This document shows, in pieces, positions 1 to 5,380 of a stretch of DNA of 5,495 nucleotides. Origin of the DNA: an uncultured Gemella sp. (lineage in GTDB: Bacteria; Bacillota; Bacilli; Staphylococcales; Gemellaceae); assembly GCA_938038035.1 (NCBI GenBank), contig CALHQV010000089.1:1-5495 (forward strand), in the 5' to 3' direction. The translations under genes were made by a program, and so were the position numbers. How positions within the stretch are numbered: position 1 is the first letter of the stretch; each line of letters begins with the position of its first letter. The notes beneath the pieces were generated by a model that did no database searches, was not told the DNA's origin, and saw nothing but the letters and a program-made list of their open reading frames with translations.

Positions 1-149
1 ATTTTACTTGCGATTCTATACATTTCATCAGTAATTTTTACAATTACATTGTCAGGTGTTTTACAAGTTTCGTAATGTACGATTTTGTGATTTTCATCAA
101 ATACAGCAAATTTTATACTTGTTCCACCAATATCAATACCTAATAACAT
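1..149 (-). CDS. nanK: ROK-family sugar kinase, probable N-acetylmannosamine kinase, N-terminal part only
   Basis: This is the first 49 codons of a leftward gene that runs off the left edge. The start is the ATG at 149-147, preceded on its strand by a modest AGTAGGT-like ribosome site. The peptide begins MLLGIDIGGTSIKFAVFD; the DIGGT stretch (residues 6-10) is the phosphate-binding loop of ROK/ASKHA sugar kinases. As recalled, S. aureus NanK shares IDIGGT-IK-AV near the start and a TPDN...ITD...Y-I pattern further on, which is also visible here (TPDN at 32-35, ITD at 40-42). NanK would phosphorylate the N-acetylmannosamine released by NanA, in the cytoplasm. It is divergent from manA and within 1.6 kb of nanA, which supports the role. 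The ROK call is firm. The substrate is inferred, and glucokinase or fructokinase remain alternatives because the substrate-defining region lies outside the window. Confidence 0.72.
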   Translation of the reverse strand, partial: MLLGIDIGGTSIKFAVFDENHKIVHYETCKTPDNVIVKITDEMYRIASK

Positions 150-346
150 AATATACCTACTTTCTTAATAAAGACATGATTATCTTTAATGTTAATGATT
201 TTTTTAATTTCTATACAACGATATATTACCATAAAATTAATTTTTTGAAAACTGTTTCTTGTAAAATAATAAAAGGTATATGCTGTATAAAAAAGAGTGA
301 CTGGTGTATAATAAACTAGAAGTTAGAATTGTTTAAGGAGAATAAA
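150..346. promoter_or_regulatory. divergent nanK/manA intergenic region
   Basis: These 197 bases separate two divergently read genes and must carry the start signals of both, unless nanK is read from elsewhere. The region is very A+T rich. It contains a 12-base perfect palindrome AAAATTAATTTT (233-244). It also contains TTTAATGTTAATGA (185-198), about 36 bases upstream of the nanK start, which shares the octamer TTTAATGT with the palindromes around the nanA promoter. On the minus strand no clean -35/-10 pair stands out for nanK; GATAAT-like and TTGTAT-like hexamers exist but are poorly spaced. Confidence 0.5.
284..312 (+). promoter_or_regulatory. candidate manA promoter
   Basis: A perfect -10 hexamer TATAAT lies at 307-312, about 35 bases upstream of the manA ATG. 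The best-spaced -35 (284-289, TGTATA, 17-base spacer) matches TTGACA at only three of six positions, so the promoter may be weak or activator-dependent. The -10 is the part I trust. Confidence 0.5.
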
Positions 347-1294
347 ATGGATAAAATAGTATTTTTAGAGCCTGTATTTTGTGAAAGAATCTGGGGTGGA
401 CGTAATTTAGAGAAGTTTGATTTTTCTATTCCACAAGGAAATATTGGAGAAGCGTGGGTTATTGCCGCTCATGATAACGGTAGTTCAAAAATAATAAACG
501 GTGAGTTAGCAGGTTTAACATTAAAAGAAGCTTATGAGAAACAACCTACTTTATTTACTGAGAAAGTGTATGATAAGTTTCCATTATTAATTAAAATTTT
601 AGATGCCAGTGATAATCTATCGGTTCAAGTACATCCTGAAGATGATTATGCACGTGAAAATGAGAATGGTGAACTTGGTAAAACTGAATGTTGGTATGTA
701 CTGGATGCTAAAGAAGGTGCTAAGTTAGTATATGGACATACTGCTAAAACAAAAGAGGAGTTCAATGATAAAATTAATCGTGAACAATGGCAAGAATTAT
801 TCATAGAAGAAGAAGTAAAAGTGGGAGATTTCTTCTATATTCCAGCGGGAACTCTTCATGCGATTGGAGAGGGAATATTAATATATGAAGTGCAACAAAA
901 TTCTGATACGACATATCGAGTATATGATTACGATCGTGTTGATAAAGATGGTAATAAACGTGAACTTCATATAGAGAAAACAAAAGATGTGACAAAAGTT
1001 CCATTTGAAAAAGTTACTACAAGCCCTAAAACGGAAAAATTAGAAGGGGCTACAGTAACATACTTAGCAGATGAAAAGTACTTCTCTGTGTTTAAAATCG
1101 AAGTGGAGGGAGAAGTTTCCCTAGAAAAAACTCGAACAGGAAATCTATTTACTGTCCTTAATGGTAGTGGAAGTGTAGAAATAGAAGGTAGCATTTATGA
1201 TGTGAAAAAAGGAGATAGTTTTATCTTAACAACTGATTGTAGTAACTATATATTAAAAGGAAATATGTTCTTAATAGGAAGTTATGATAGATAA
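347..1294 (+). CDS. manA: mannose-6-phosphate isomerase, class I
   Basis: This 315-residue cytoplasmic zinc enzyme interconverts mannose 6-phosphate and fructose 6-phosphate. The start is ATG 347: AAGGAG at 335-340 sits six bases upstream, whereas the in-frame TTG at 329 has no ribosome site. The length equals the short Bacillus-type ManA. The family's zinc ligands are visible: H96 in VQVHPED, E114 in GKTECW and H171 in PAGTLHAIG. R191 of YRVYDYDR, after the EVQQNSDTTYR stretch, matches the conserved active-site arginine. WGGRNL near residues 16-21 is also typical. Residues from about 220 form a small cupin-like beta domain. The gene appears to be monocistronic, with its own -10 and a terminator about 130 bases after the stop. 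Its place among nan genes suggests use of host glycan sugars, but it is not a step of sialic acid breakdown. Its codons lean less to C-ending forms than those of nanA and nanT. Confidence 0.93.
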   Translation: MDKIVFLEPVFCERIWGGRNLEKFDFSIPQGNIGEAWVIAAHDNGSSKIINGELAGLTLKEAYEKQPTLFTEKVYDKFPLLIKILDASDNLSVQVHPEDDYARENENGELGKTECWYVLDAKEGAKLVYGHTAKTKEEFNDKINREQWQELFIEEEVKVGDFFYIPAGTLHAIGEGILIYEVQQNSDTTYRVYDYDRVDKDGNKRELHIEKTKDVTKVPFEKVTTSPKTEKLEGATVTYLADEKYFSVFKIEVEGEVSLEKTRTGNLFTVLNGSGSVEIEGSIYDVKKGDSFILTTDCSNYILKGNMFLIGSYDR

Positions 1295-1377
1295 AATTAA
1301 AATGAGGTTATCTAGGTAAGGTAGATAGTTACAAAATTAAAATATAATATATATAGCTATTAACTAACGAGTATCTA

Positions 1378-1401
1378 TTTGAATTAAATAAAAAATTCAA
1401 A
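1378..1401 (+). other. AT-rich hairpin in manA 3' untranslated region
   Basis: TTTGAATT (1378-1385) and AATTCAAA (1394-1401) are perfect inverted copies around an eight-base A-rich loop. With a two-base bulge the stem can be lengthened by pairing ATCT (1373-1376) with AGAT (1401-1404). There is no U-run after it, so it is not a terminator by itself. It may protect or mark the manA transcript end, or mean nothing in such AT-rich sequence. Confidence 0.3.
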
Positions 1402-1422
1402 GATGTTTTATGCAGTGAATAG

Positions 1423-1470
1423 AAGCGACTTTTCAAATCAATTATGAAGAAAGAGTCGCTTTTTATTTTA
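1423..1470 (+). terminator. intrinsic terminator after manA
   Basis: AGCGACT (1424-1430) pairs perfectly with AGTCGCT (1454-1460). The stem is extended inward by TTT against AAG (one G-U pair) and outward by an A-T pair. It encloses a loop of about 17 bases and is followed by TTTTATTTTA. It acts on the rightward strand and separates manA from the nanA transcript. The loop is somewhat large and the U-tract is interrupted by an A, so efficiency may be moderate. Confidence 0.8.
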
Positions 1471-1483
1471 AAAAAAAGAGAGG

Positions 1484-1499
1484 TTTAATGTATTAAATA
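1484..1499. promoter_or_regulatory. upstream copy of a palindromic repeat, candidate operator
   Basis: TTTAATGTATTAAATA contains the perfect inverted repeat TTTAAT-GT-ATTAAA (1484-1497). A near copy, differing at one base of 16, lies exactly 200 bases downstream at 1684-1699, just past the nanA promoter. A palindrome repeated on both sides of a promoter suggests a dimeric regulator, possibly a NanR (RpiR family) protein as in S. aureus. The function is inference only, and AT-rich palindromes arise easily by chance. Confidence 0.35.
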
Positions 1500-1639
1500 G
1501 AGACAAGAGGACTAGACAATATATTTACATATACAATATAAGTGTCAACCAGAGCAACTATTATTATATAGTTTAAACATGATAACAATAGCAACGGTTA
1601 AAAGGTTTTCAAAAAAAATAAAATTTCAAGCTTTTTCTA

Positions 1640-1668
1640 TTGACAAACTAAAGAAAACGTTTTACAAT
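1640..1668 (+). promoter_or_regulatory. sigma-A type promoter of nanA-nanT
   Basis: A perfect -35 TTGACA (1640-1645) is followed after exactly 17 bases by TACAAT (1663-1668), one base off the consensus -10. Transcription should begin near 1675, giving an untranslated leader of about 65 bases before the nanA ATG. This is the best promoter in the window and fits the strongly C-biased, high-expression-like codons of nanA and nanT. Confidence 0.87.
1652..1665. promoter_or_regulatory. cre-like palindrome inside the nanA promoter
   Basis: AGAAAACGTTTTAC lies between the -35 and -10 hexamers. Its core AAAACGTTTT (1654-1663) is a perfect palindrome centred on CG, as in CcpA operators, and 11 of 14 bases match the idealised TGAAAACGTTTTCA. 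The last two bases of the right half deviate. A protein bound here would block RNA polymerase, which is what glucose repression of a sialic acid operon would need. Binding by CcpA or a CcpA-like LacI-family regulator is inferred. Confidence 0.45.
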
Positions 1669-1671
1669 AGA

Positions 1672-1699
1672 AATGTATTAAAATTTAATGTGTTAAATA
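1672..1699. promoter_or_regulatory. overlapping palindromes and direct repeat at the nanA transcription start
   Basis: AATGTATTAAA (1672-1682) and AATGTGTTAAA (1687-1697) are direct repeats, one mismatch, 15 bases apart. The first is identical to part of the upstream palindrome at 1487-1497. Two inverted repeats overlap them: ATTAAA-A-TTTAAT (1677-1689, perfect) and TTTAAT-GT-GTTAAA (1684-1697, one mismatch). They lie at the predicted start of transcription, a usual repressor position. Candidate NanR operator; low sequence complexity is the main caution. Confidence 0.35.
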
Positions 1700-1739
1700 A
1701 ATGCACGATATTAAAAAACAAATAACGGAGGTTATTATA

Positions 1740-2618
1740 ATGAAAGATTTAAAAGGACTTTATTCAGCTTTACTTATTCCATTTGACGAGAATGGTGAGG
1801 TTAAAGAAGAGGGATTAAGACAGGTTATTGAGCACAACATTAACGTAAGTAAAATTGATGGTTTATACGTTAATGGAAGTAGTGGGGAGAACTTCTTATT
1901 AAACACTGCTCAAAAGAAACAAATTTTTAAATTTGTAAAAGAAGTAGTTGGGGATAGAGTTAAACTTATCGCTCAAGTTGGATCTTTAGATTTAAATGAA
2001 GCGGTAGAATTAGCTAAATACGCAACAGAATTAGGATACGACTCACTATCAGCAGTTACTCCATTCTACTACCCACTATCATTTAATGAAATTAAACACT
2101 ACTACAAAACAATCATCGATGCTACAGATAACAGCATGATTCTTTACTACATTCCATTCTTAACAGGAGTTAAAATTAGTTTAGATCAATTCGCTGAATT
2201 ACTAGAAGATGAAAAAGTTATCGGTGTTAAATACACTGCTGCAGACTTCTATCAATTAGAAAGATTCAGAAAACGATTCCCTAACAAATTAATTTGGTCT
2301 GGATTCGATGAAATGTTAGTTCAAGCTGCTATTACAGGAGTAGACGGAGCTATCGGTTCTACATACAATGTTAACGGACAAAGAAGCCAAGAAATCTTCA
2401 GACTTGCTAAAGAAGGTAAAGTTGCTGAAGCTTACGAACTTCAACATGAAGCAAATGATGTAATCGAAAAAGTATTAGAATTAGGATTATATCAAACTCT
2501 TAAAGAAATCTTAAAAGTTAAAGGTATTGATGCAGGGTACTGTAAACAACCTATGAAAGTATTTGATCCAGCTAAACTACCAGAAGTAGAAAAATTAGTT
2601 AAAGATTATAATCTATAA
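1740..2618 (+). CDS. nanA: N-acetylneuraminate lyase (sialic acid aldolase)
   Basis: This 292-residue cytoplasmic class I aldolase splits N-acetylneuraminate into N-acetylmannosamine and pyruvate. The start is ATG 1740, with GGAGG (1727-1731) eight bases upstream; an in-frame ATG at 1701 lacks a ribosome site and would add 13 unlikely residues. The family marks are present in order: the carboxylate-binding loop GSSGE (46-50, GSTGE in E. coli), the YIP tyrosine (Y136, equivalent to E. coli Y137), the Schiff-base lysine K164 in GVKYTA, and GAIGSTYNVN (203-212) in the sugar-binding region. As recalled, S. aureus NanA shares long stretches such as YVNGSSGENFLL, SGFDEMLVQA and VDGAIGSTYNVNG, so I prefer this to dihydrodipicolinate synthase or another DHDPS-superfamily aldolase. 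Full length, with no lesions. It is the first gene of a probable nanA-nanT operon, with promoter and cre-like site upstream. Codons for Phe, Tyr, Asn and Ile favour C endings, suggesting high expression. Confidence 0.96.
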   Translation: MKDLKGLYSALLIPFDENGEVKEEGLRQVIEHNINVSKIDGLYVNGSSGENFLLNTAQKKQIFKFVKEVVGDRVKLIAQVGSLDLNEAVELAKYATELGYDSLSAVTPFYYPLSFNEIKHYYKTIIDATDNSMILYYIPFLTGVKISLDQFAELLEDEKVIGVKYTAADFYQLERFRKRFPNKLIWSGFDEMLVQAAITGVDGAIGSTYNVNGQRSQEIFRLAKEGKVAEAYELQHEANDVIEKVLELGLYQTLKEILKVKGIDAGYCKQPMKVFDPAKLPEVEKLVKDYNL

Positions 2619-2649
2619 TTTAACAAATAAGGGGTAAAAAATTAGGGGT

Positions 2650-2676
2650 GGAAAGAGGAGAATTTCTCCTCCTTCC
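2650..2676 (+). promoter_or_regulatory. intercistronic hairpin between nanA and nanT
   Basis: A stem pairs GGAAAGAGGAGA (2650-2661) with TCTCCTCCTTCC (2665-2676), with a single A-C mismatch and a three-base loop. It is the only G+C-rich structure in the 104-base gap. No U-run follows, so it is not a normal terminator and nanT should still be co-transcribed. It could stabilise the nanA part of the transcript or be a processing point. Its right arm contains CCTCCT (2668-2673), the complement of the nanT ribosome site at 2710-2715, so it could also take part in translational control. The hairpin is visible; the role is inferred. Confidence 0.6.
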
Positions 2677-2709
2677 TAAATATTAGAAAAAATATTATTA
2701 AGAAAAAAT

Positions 2710-2715
2710 AGGAGG
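2710..2715 (+). promoter_or_regulatory. ribosome binding site of nanT
   Basis: AGGAGG, seven bases before ATG 2723, is a near-perfect anti-16S match and fixes the nanT start. It is complementary to CCTCCT (2668-2673) in the right arm of the upstream hairpin, with a further G-U pair (2716 with 2667). If that arm were free, the site could be masked. Confidence 0.7.
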
Positions 2716-2722
2716 GAGTACC

Positions 2723-4276
2723 ATGGATAAAATAGGATTTGGTACACTTAACAGTATAGTTTTAGCGATTTATCTGTTAGCTATGCTAGCAATAGGGGTG
2801 TATTTCACTAAAAAAGCAGGTGAAAGCACGGATGAATTCTTTAAAGCTGGTGGGAACATTCCATCTTGGGCAGTAGGATTCTCAATTTATGCAACAACAT
2901 TATCGGCGATTACGTTTATGGCGACGCCAGAAAAAGCATTTAACGGAGACTGGACATACGCAGCAGGGAACTTCTCGATTATCGCGATTATTCCAATATT
3001 AATTCACTACTATATTCCATTCTTTAGAAAATTAAATGTAACGACAGCATATGAATATTTAGAAGAACGTTTTAATCCTAGTGTACGTGTAGTAGGGAGT
3101 GTGTTATTCTCACTATTCCATATTGGACGTGTAGCTATCGTTATTTATTTACCAACAGTTGCTATTACATCAGTATCGACACTTAACCCATTCTTGGTGT
3201 GTGCGGTTATCGGATTACTTTGCGTAGTTTACTCATTCTTAGGAGGGGTAGAAGGAGTTATCTGGACAGACGTTATCCAAGGTATCATTTTACTTGGAGG
3301 AGCTATTTTAGTAATTATCTTAGGAGCATACCACGTAGGTGGATTTGGACAAATTACTCAAGATGCTCTAGCAAATGGTAAAATTGTAACTGCTGAGAAA
3401 TTTAGCTGGTCATTAACAGCATCAACTATTCCAATTATCTTCATTGGATCAGTATTTAACAGTTTACAACAATACACAGCTTCTCAAGACGTAGTTCAAC
3501 GTTATAGCACTACTGAATCTGTAAAAGAAACTAACAAATCAATCTGGACTAACGGATTATTAGCATTCATCTCTATTCCAATCTTCTACGGAATGGGAAC
3601 AGTTTTATACAGTTTCTACAAAGGTAGCCACGCTGTAACAAAATTACCAGACTTCATGAACGCTGAAGTAGTAGGTAAAGCAGCTAATACAACAGCTTTA
3701 GTACCTTACTTCATCTTAACAGCATTACCTGCAGGGGTTGCGGGATTAGTTATCGCAGCTATCTTAGCAGCGGCTCAATCAACAATCGCATCAAGCTTAA
3801 ACTCAATTTCAGCTTGTATCACAGTTGATATTAAACAACGTTTCTTCGGATTAAGTAAAGATGCTAAACAAGACGTTCTATTAGCTCGTATTATCATCAT
3901 CATAGCTGGTGTATTAGGAACAATCGCAGCATTATACTTCGTAAACTCTAACCAAAAAGAAACTTGGGATTTATTCCTTAAATATATCGGACTTCTAGGG
4001 GTGCCTTTAGCTGGTACATTCGCACTTGGTATCTTCACTAAACGTGCAAACGGAGCTGGAGCATTATTAGGATTAGTAGTTGCAGGGCTTGTATGTTGGT
4101 ATATCCAAGACTTCACAACTTATGCTAAACAAAGTCCATTTATCTTCTCAGGATTCTCATTCTTAAGTGCATTAGTATTCGGTTATATCTGTAGTTTCTT
4201 CTTCAAATCTACTAAAAATATCACTGGACTTACTATTCACACAAAAGATCAAGAGTACGTAAAAGAAGCAAAATAA
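2723..4276 (+). CDS. nanT: sodium/sialic acid symporter, SSS family
   Basis: A 517-residue inner-membrane protein of the sodium:solute symporter family (TC 2.A.21), with about 13 hydrophobic segments from residue 12 to 494 and a charged cytoplasmic tail. It should import N-acetylneuraminate with Na+. Visible marks: FFKAGGNIPSWAVGFSIYATTLSAITF (39-65), typical of the first core helix; SSS-type SFLGGVEGVIWTDVIQG (171-187); and AAILAAAQSTIASSLNS (345-361), whose serines and threonine (353, 354, 357, 358) fit the conserved Na2 sodium site. From memory of Proteus SiaT, the substrate-contacting residues S60, T63 and R135 correspond to S61, T64 and R136 (FHIGRV) here. The start follows AGGAGG at good spacing. 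It follows nanA by 104 bases with no terminator between, and ends before a strong terminator. The first 500 bases use more NCG and GGG codons than the rest. Family certain; substrate inferred mainly from nanA and recalled similarity to S. aureus NanT. Confidence 0.9.
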   Translation: MDKIGFGTLNSIVLAIYLLAMLAIGVYFTKKAGESTDEFFKAGGNIPSWAVGFSIYATTLSAITFMATPEKAFNGDWTYAAGNFSIIAIIPILIHYYIPFFRKLNVTTAYEYLEERFNPSVRVVGSVLFSLFHIGRVAIVIYLPTVAITSVSTLNPFLVCAVIGLLCVVYSFLGGVEGVIWTDVIQGIILLGGAILVIILGAYHVGGFGQITQDALANGKIVTAEKFSWSLTASTIPIIFIGSVFNSLQQYTASQDVVQRYSTTESVKETNKSIWTNGLLAFISIPIFYGMGTVLYSFYKGSHAVTKLPDFMNAEVVGKAANTTALVPYFILTALPAGVAGLVIAAILAAAQSTIASSLNSISACITVDIKQRFFGLSKDAKQDVLLARIIIIIAGVLGTIAALYFVNSNQKETWDLFLKYIGLLGVPLAGTFALGIFTKRANGAGALLGLVVAGLVCWYIQDFTTYAKQSPFIFSGFSFLSALVFGYICSFFFKSTKNITGLTIHTKDQEYVKEAK

Positions 4277-4313
4277 TAATAAAGTCAGATCTCAAAAAAT
4301 ATAACGAACTTAC

Positions 4314-4352
4314 AAAAAGCAGTCCTCAACCTAGTGTTGAGGATTGTTTTTT
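4314..4352 (+). terminator. strong intrinsic terminator after nanT
   Basis: CAGTCCTCAAC (4320-4330) pairs with GTTGAGGATTG (4336-4346) over 11 positions, one of them G-U, around the five-base loop CTAGT. It is followed by six Ts (4347-4352). The A-run at 4314-4318 before the stem pairs with the T-run and would also let it work on the opposite strand. It ends the nanA-nanT transcript 38 bases after the nanT stop. Confidence 0.95.
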
Positions 4353-4409
4353 GTCATGAAGTCAGTAAATTGTAAGTGTAATGACTCGACAACCCCTAAA
4401 TCGCAATTT

Positions 4410-4438
4410 TTGAGTCGCTGTCATAATTAAGATATAAT
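4410..4438 (+). promoter_or_regulatory. promoter of the AXE1-like gene
   Basis: TTGAGT (4410-4415) and a perfect TATAAT (4433-4438) are separated by 17 bases. The start would be near 4445, giving a leader of about 28 bases. The octamer ATAATTAA occurs twice (4423-4430 and 4434-4441), 11 bases or one helical turn apart and overlapping the -10. GACTC (4383-4387) and GAGTC (4411-4415) form a spaced inverted repeat reaching into the -35. Either could be a regulator site, but both are short. The gene therefore seems to be transcribed independently of nanAT. Confidence 0.78.
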
Positions 4439-4472
4439 TAAAGTGAAATATGTATTCTGAGGTGTTGAAAAG

Positions 4473-5306
4473 ATGGATTTAGTAAAAGAAAGAGAACTAA
4501 ATTATAAGATTAATATTGTTAGAGATGAGTTGGAATTTCAATTATTAACAGTTGAATTTGAAGCTACAGATTATTCAAAAATTCATGCGGAGATTGTCGT
4601 TAAAAAAGTTAATAATAAAGGATTTATACTAGAATTTCCAGATTATGAAGAAGTACCTAGGGGTTTTTTAGGGCTTATGAACTATTATGCACTAGGATAT
4701 AGTGGTGCAACATTGCATATTAGAGGAGACAGAGGTAGAAGTGAGAATAGACAACCGGCTTCAATTTATTTTCCTTTTCTAAACAATAATAGCGATGAAG
4801 AGTCATATTATAATTATGCCTATCAAGATGGTATAGATCTTGTGAATATTCTAAAAAGAGAATTTCCGAATTTAGAGGTGAATGTTGTTGCTAAAGGTCA
4901 AGGGGCAGCAATAGGAATCGTGGTTTCAGCTGTAGGTGAATCGGTGGATAGGTTATTTATCTCAAATGTGCAAAACTTCGATTTTAAATATATTTTTGAT
5001 AATAATCTTGATGTTGGTGTGTACGATGGAATAAGAGAATATGCTCGTAACTATCCTGAAAGAGAAGACTATTTATTGACGAGATTAAAAGAAATAGATG
5101 TCTTAAAATATGCAGAGAGAGTTGATACGAAAGTGCACTTCGGATATTCAAAGCTAGATGAAAAGAATATTATTCTTAATAAAAAGTTAGAAAGTGAGTT
5201 TAAACGAAAAGAAGTTACGGTCTTCGAATGTGAAGAAGAGAATCTTCATGTGAAGTTATTGGAAAAGTGGTTAAAAAACAGCATGGAGCTTAATATTGGT
5301 AAATAG
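4473..5306 (+). CDS. AXE1-like alpha/beta-hydrolase lacking the nucleophile serine; possible pseudoenzyme
   Basis: A 277-residue protein with no signal peptide. The start is ATG 4473, eight bases after GAGGTG (4459-4464). Its layout follows the acetylxylan esterase/cephalosporin C deacetylase family (PF05448, usually about 320 residues): a beta-rich opening, a stretch near 50-60 in the oxyanion-hole position, an IRGDRGRSE element (83-91) like the family's VRGQG, YYNYAYQDGIDLVNIL (112-127) like the helix before the nucleophile, and VVAKGQGAAIG (138-148) in the nucleophile-elbow position. There the usual GGSQGG reads AKGQGA, so the serine appears to be G142. The oxyanion HG pair also appears absent (FPDYEE). 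D229-E230 and H259 could be the remaining acid and base. In S. pneumoniae an AXE1-type esterase in the nan region removes O-acetyl groups from sialic acid, so a related origin is plausible. The frame is intact, which argues against simple decay. Family call from memory; activity doubtful. Confidence 0.72.
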   Translation: MDLVKERELNYKINIVRDELEFQLLTVEFEATDYSKIHAEIVVKKVNNKGFILEFPDYEEVPRGFLGLMNYYALGYSGATLHIRGDRGRSENRQPASIYFPFLNNNSDEESYYNYAYQDGIDLVNILKREFPNLEVNVVAKGQGAAIGIVVSAVGESVDRLFISNVQNFDFKYIFDNNLDVGVYDGIREYARNYPEREDYLLTRLKEIDVLKYAERVDTKVHFGYSKLDEKNIILNKKLESEFKRKEVTVFECEEENLHVKLLEKWLKNSMELNIGK

Positions 5307-5314
5307 TCTTAGTA

Positions 5315-5338
5315 ATTAGAAAAAGATCCGAATCTAAT
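5315..5338 (+). other. small hairpin after the AXE1-like gene
   Basis: ATTAGA (5315-5320) and TCTAAT (5333-5338) are inverted copies; alternatively AGAT (5324-5327) pairs with ATCT (5332-5335) around a four-base loop. It lies just after the stop codon at the usual terminator position. There is no proper U-run, so if it terminates transcription it does so weakly. Confidence 0.25.
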
Positions 5339-5350
5339 AGTTATATAAAT

Positions 5351-5380
5351 TTATAGGAGGCATGAAGTCTTCACCTATAA
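5351..5380. repeat. compound inverted repeat, possible insertion target
   Basis: TTATAGG (5351-5357) and CCTATAA (5374-5380) are perfect inverted copies. A second, nested inverted repeat TGAAG-T-CTTCA (5363-5373) lies between them, so almost the whole stretch can fold apart from AGGCA (5358-5362). The outer repeat ends exactly where a GGGGCTG sequence, typical of some insertion-sequence ends, begins. AGGAGG followed closely by ATG inside it could suggest an eight-codon peptide, but the spacing is too tight to trust. Confidence 0.55.

Larger units (their letters stand above)
1295..1739. other. 445-base spacer between manA and nanA
   Basis: No protein gene is supportable here; the only ribosome-site-plus-ATG combination (GAGG then ATG 1488-1490) reads two codons before a stop. 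In order the stretch holds: the manA 3' untranslated part with an AT-rich hairpin (1378-1401); the manA terminator (1423-1470); a 14-base palindrome (1484-1497); about 120 bases with no recognisable signal apart from a possible weak -35/-10 pair (TAGACA 1513-1518, TATAAG 1537-1542); and the nanA promoter with its overlapping palindromes. An in-frame ATG at 1701 exists upstream of nanA but has no ribosome site. Confidence 0.6.

Noticed and set aside
329..346. TTG at 329 as an upstream start for manA
   Set aside because: It has no ribosome site, and AAGGAG at 335-340 lies downstream of it, ideally placed for ATG 347. The shorter protein has the family's usual length and beginning.
801..1194. 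Minus-strand open frames inside manA
   Set aside because: They lie opposite a gene with clear catalytic motifs, have no ribosome sites of note, and their translations resemble no family I know.
1309..1328. TATCTA/TAGATA inverted repeat just after manA as a terminator
   Set aside because: Only six A/T-rich pairs and no U-run; the hairpin at 1423-1470 is the convincing terminator.
1484..1499. Ribosome site GAGG plus ATG near 1488 as a small gene
   Set aside because: The frame stops after two codons.
1701..1739. ATG at 1701 as the start of nanA
   Set aside because: No ribosome site precedes it, and the extra 13 residues are not part of the lyase family. GGAGG at 1727-1731 serves ATG 1740.
3199..3381. 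Plus-strand second-frame open reading frame inside nanT
   Set aside because: It is an arginine-rich shadow of a conserved membrane segment, with no start signals.
3775..4116. Minus-strand 113-codon open frame inside nanT
   Set aside because: It is antisense to the conserved SSS sodium-site helix and has no promoter or ribosome site; it is explained by the codon pattern of nanT.
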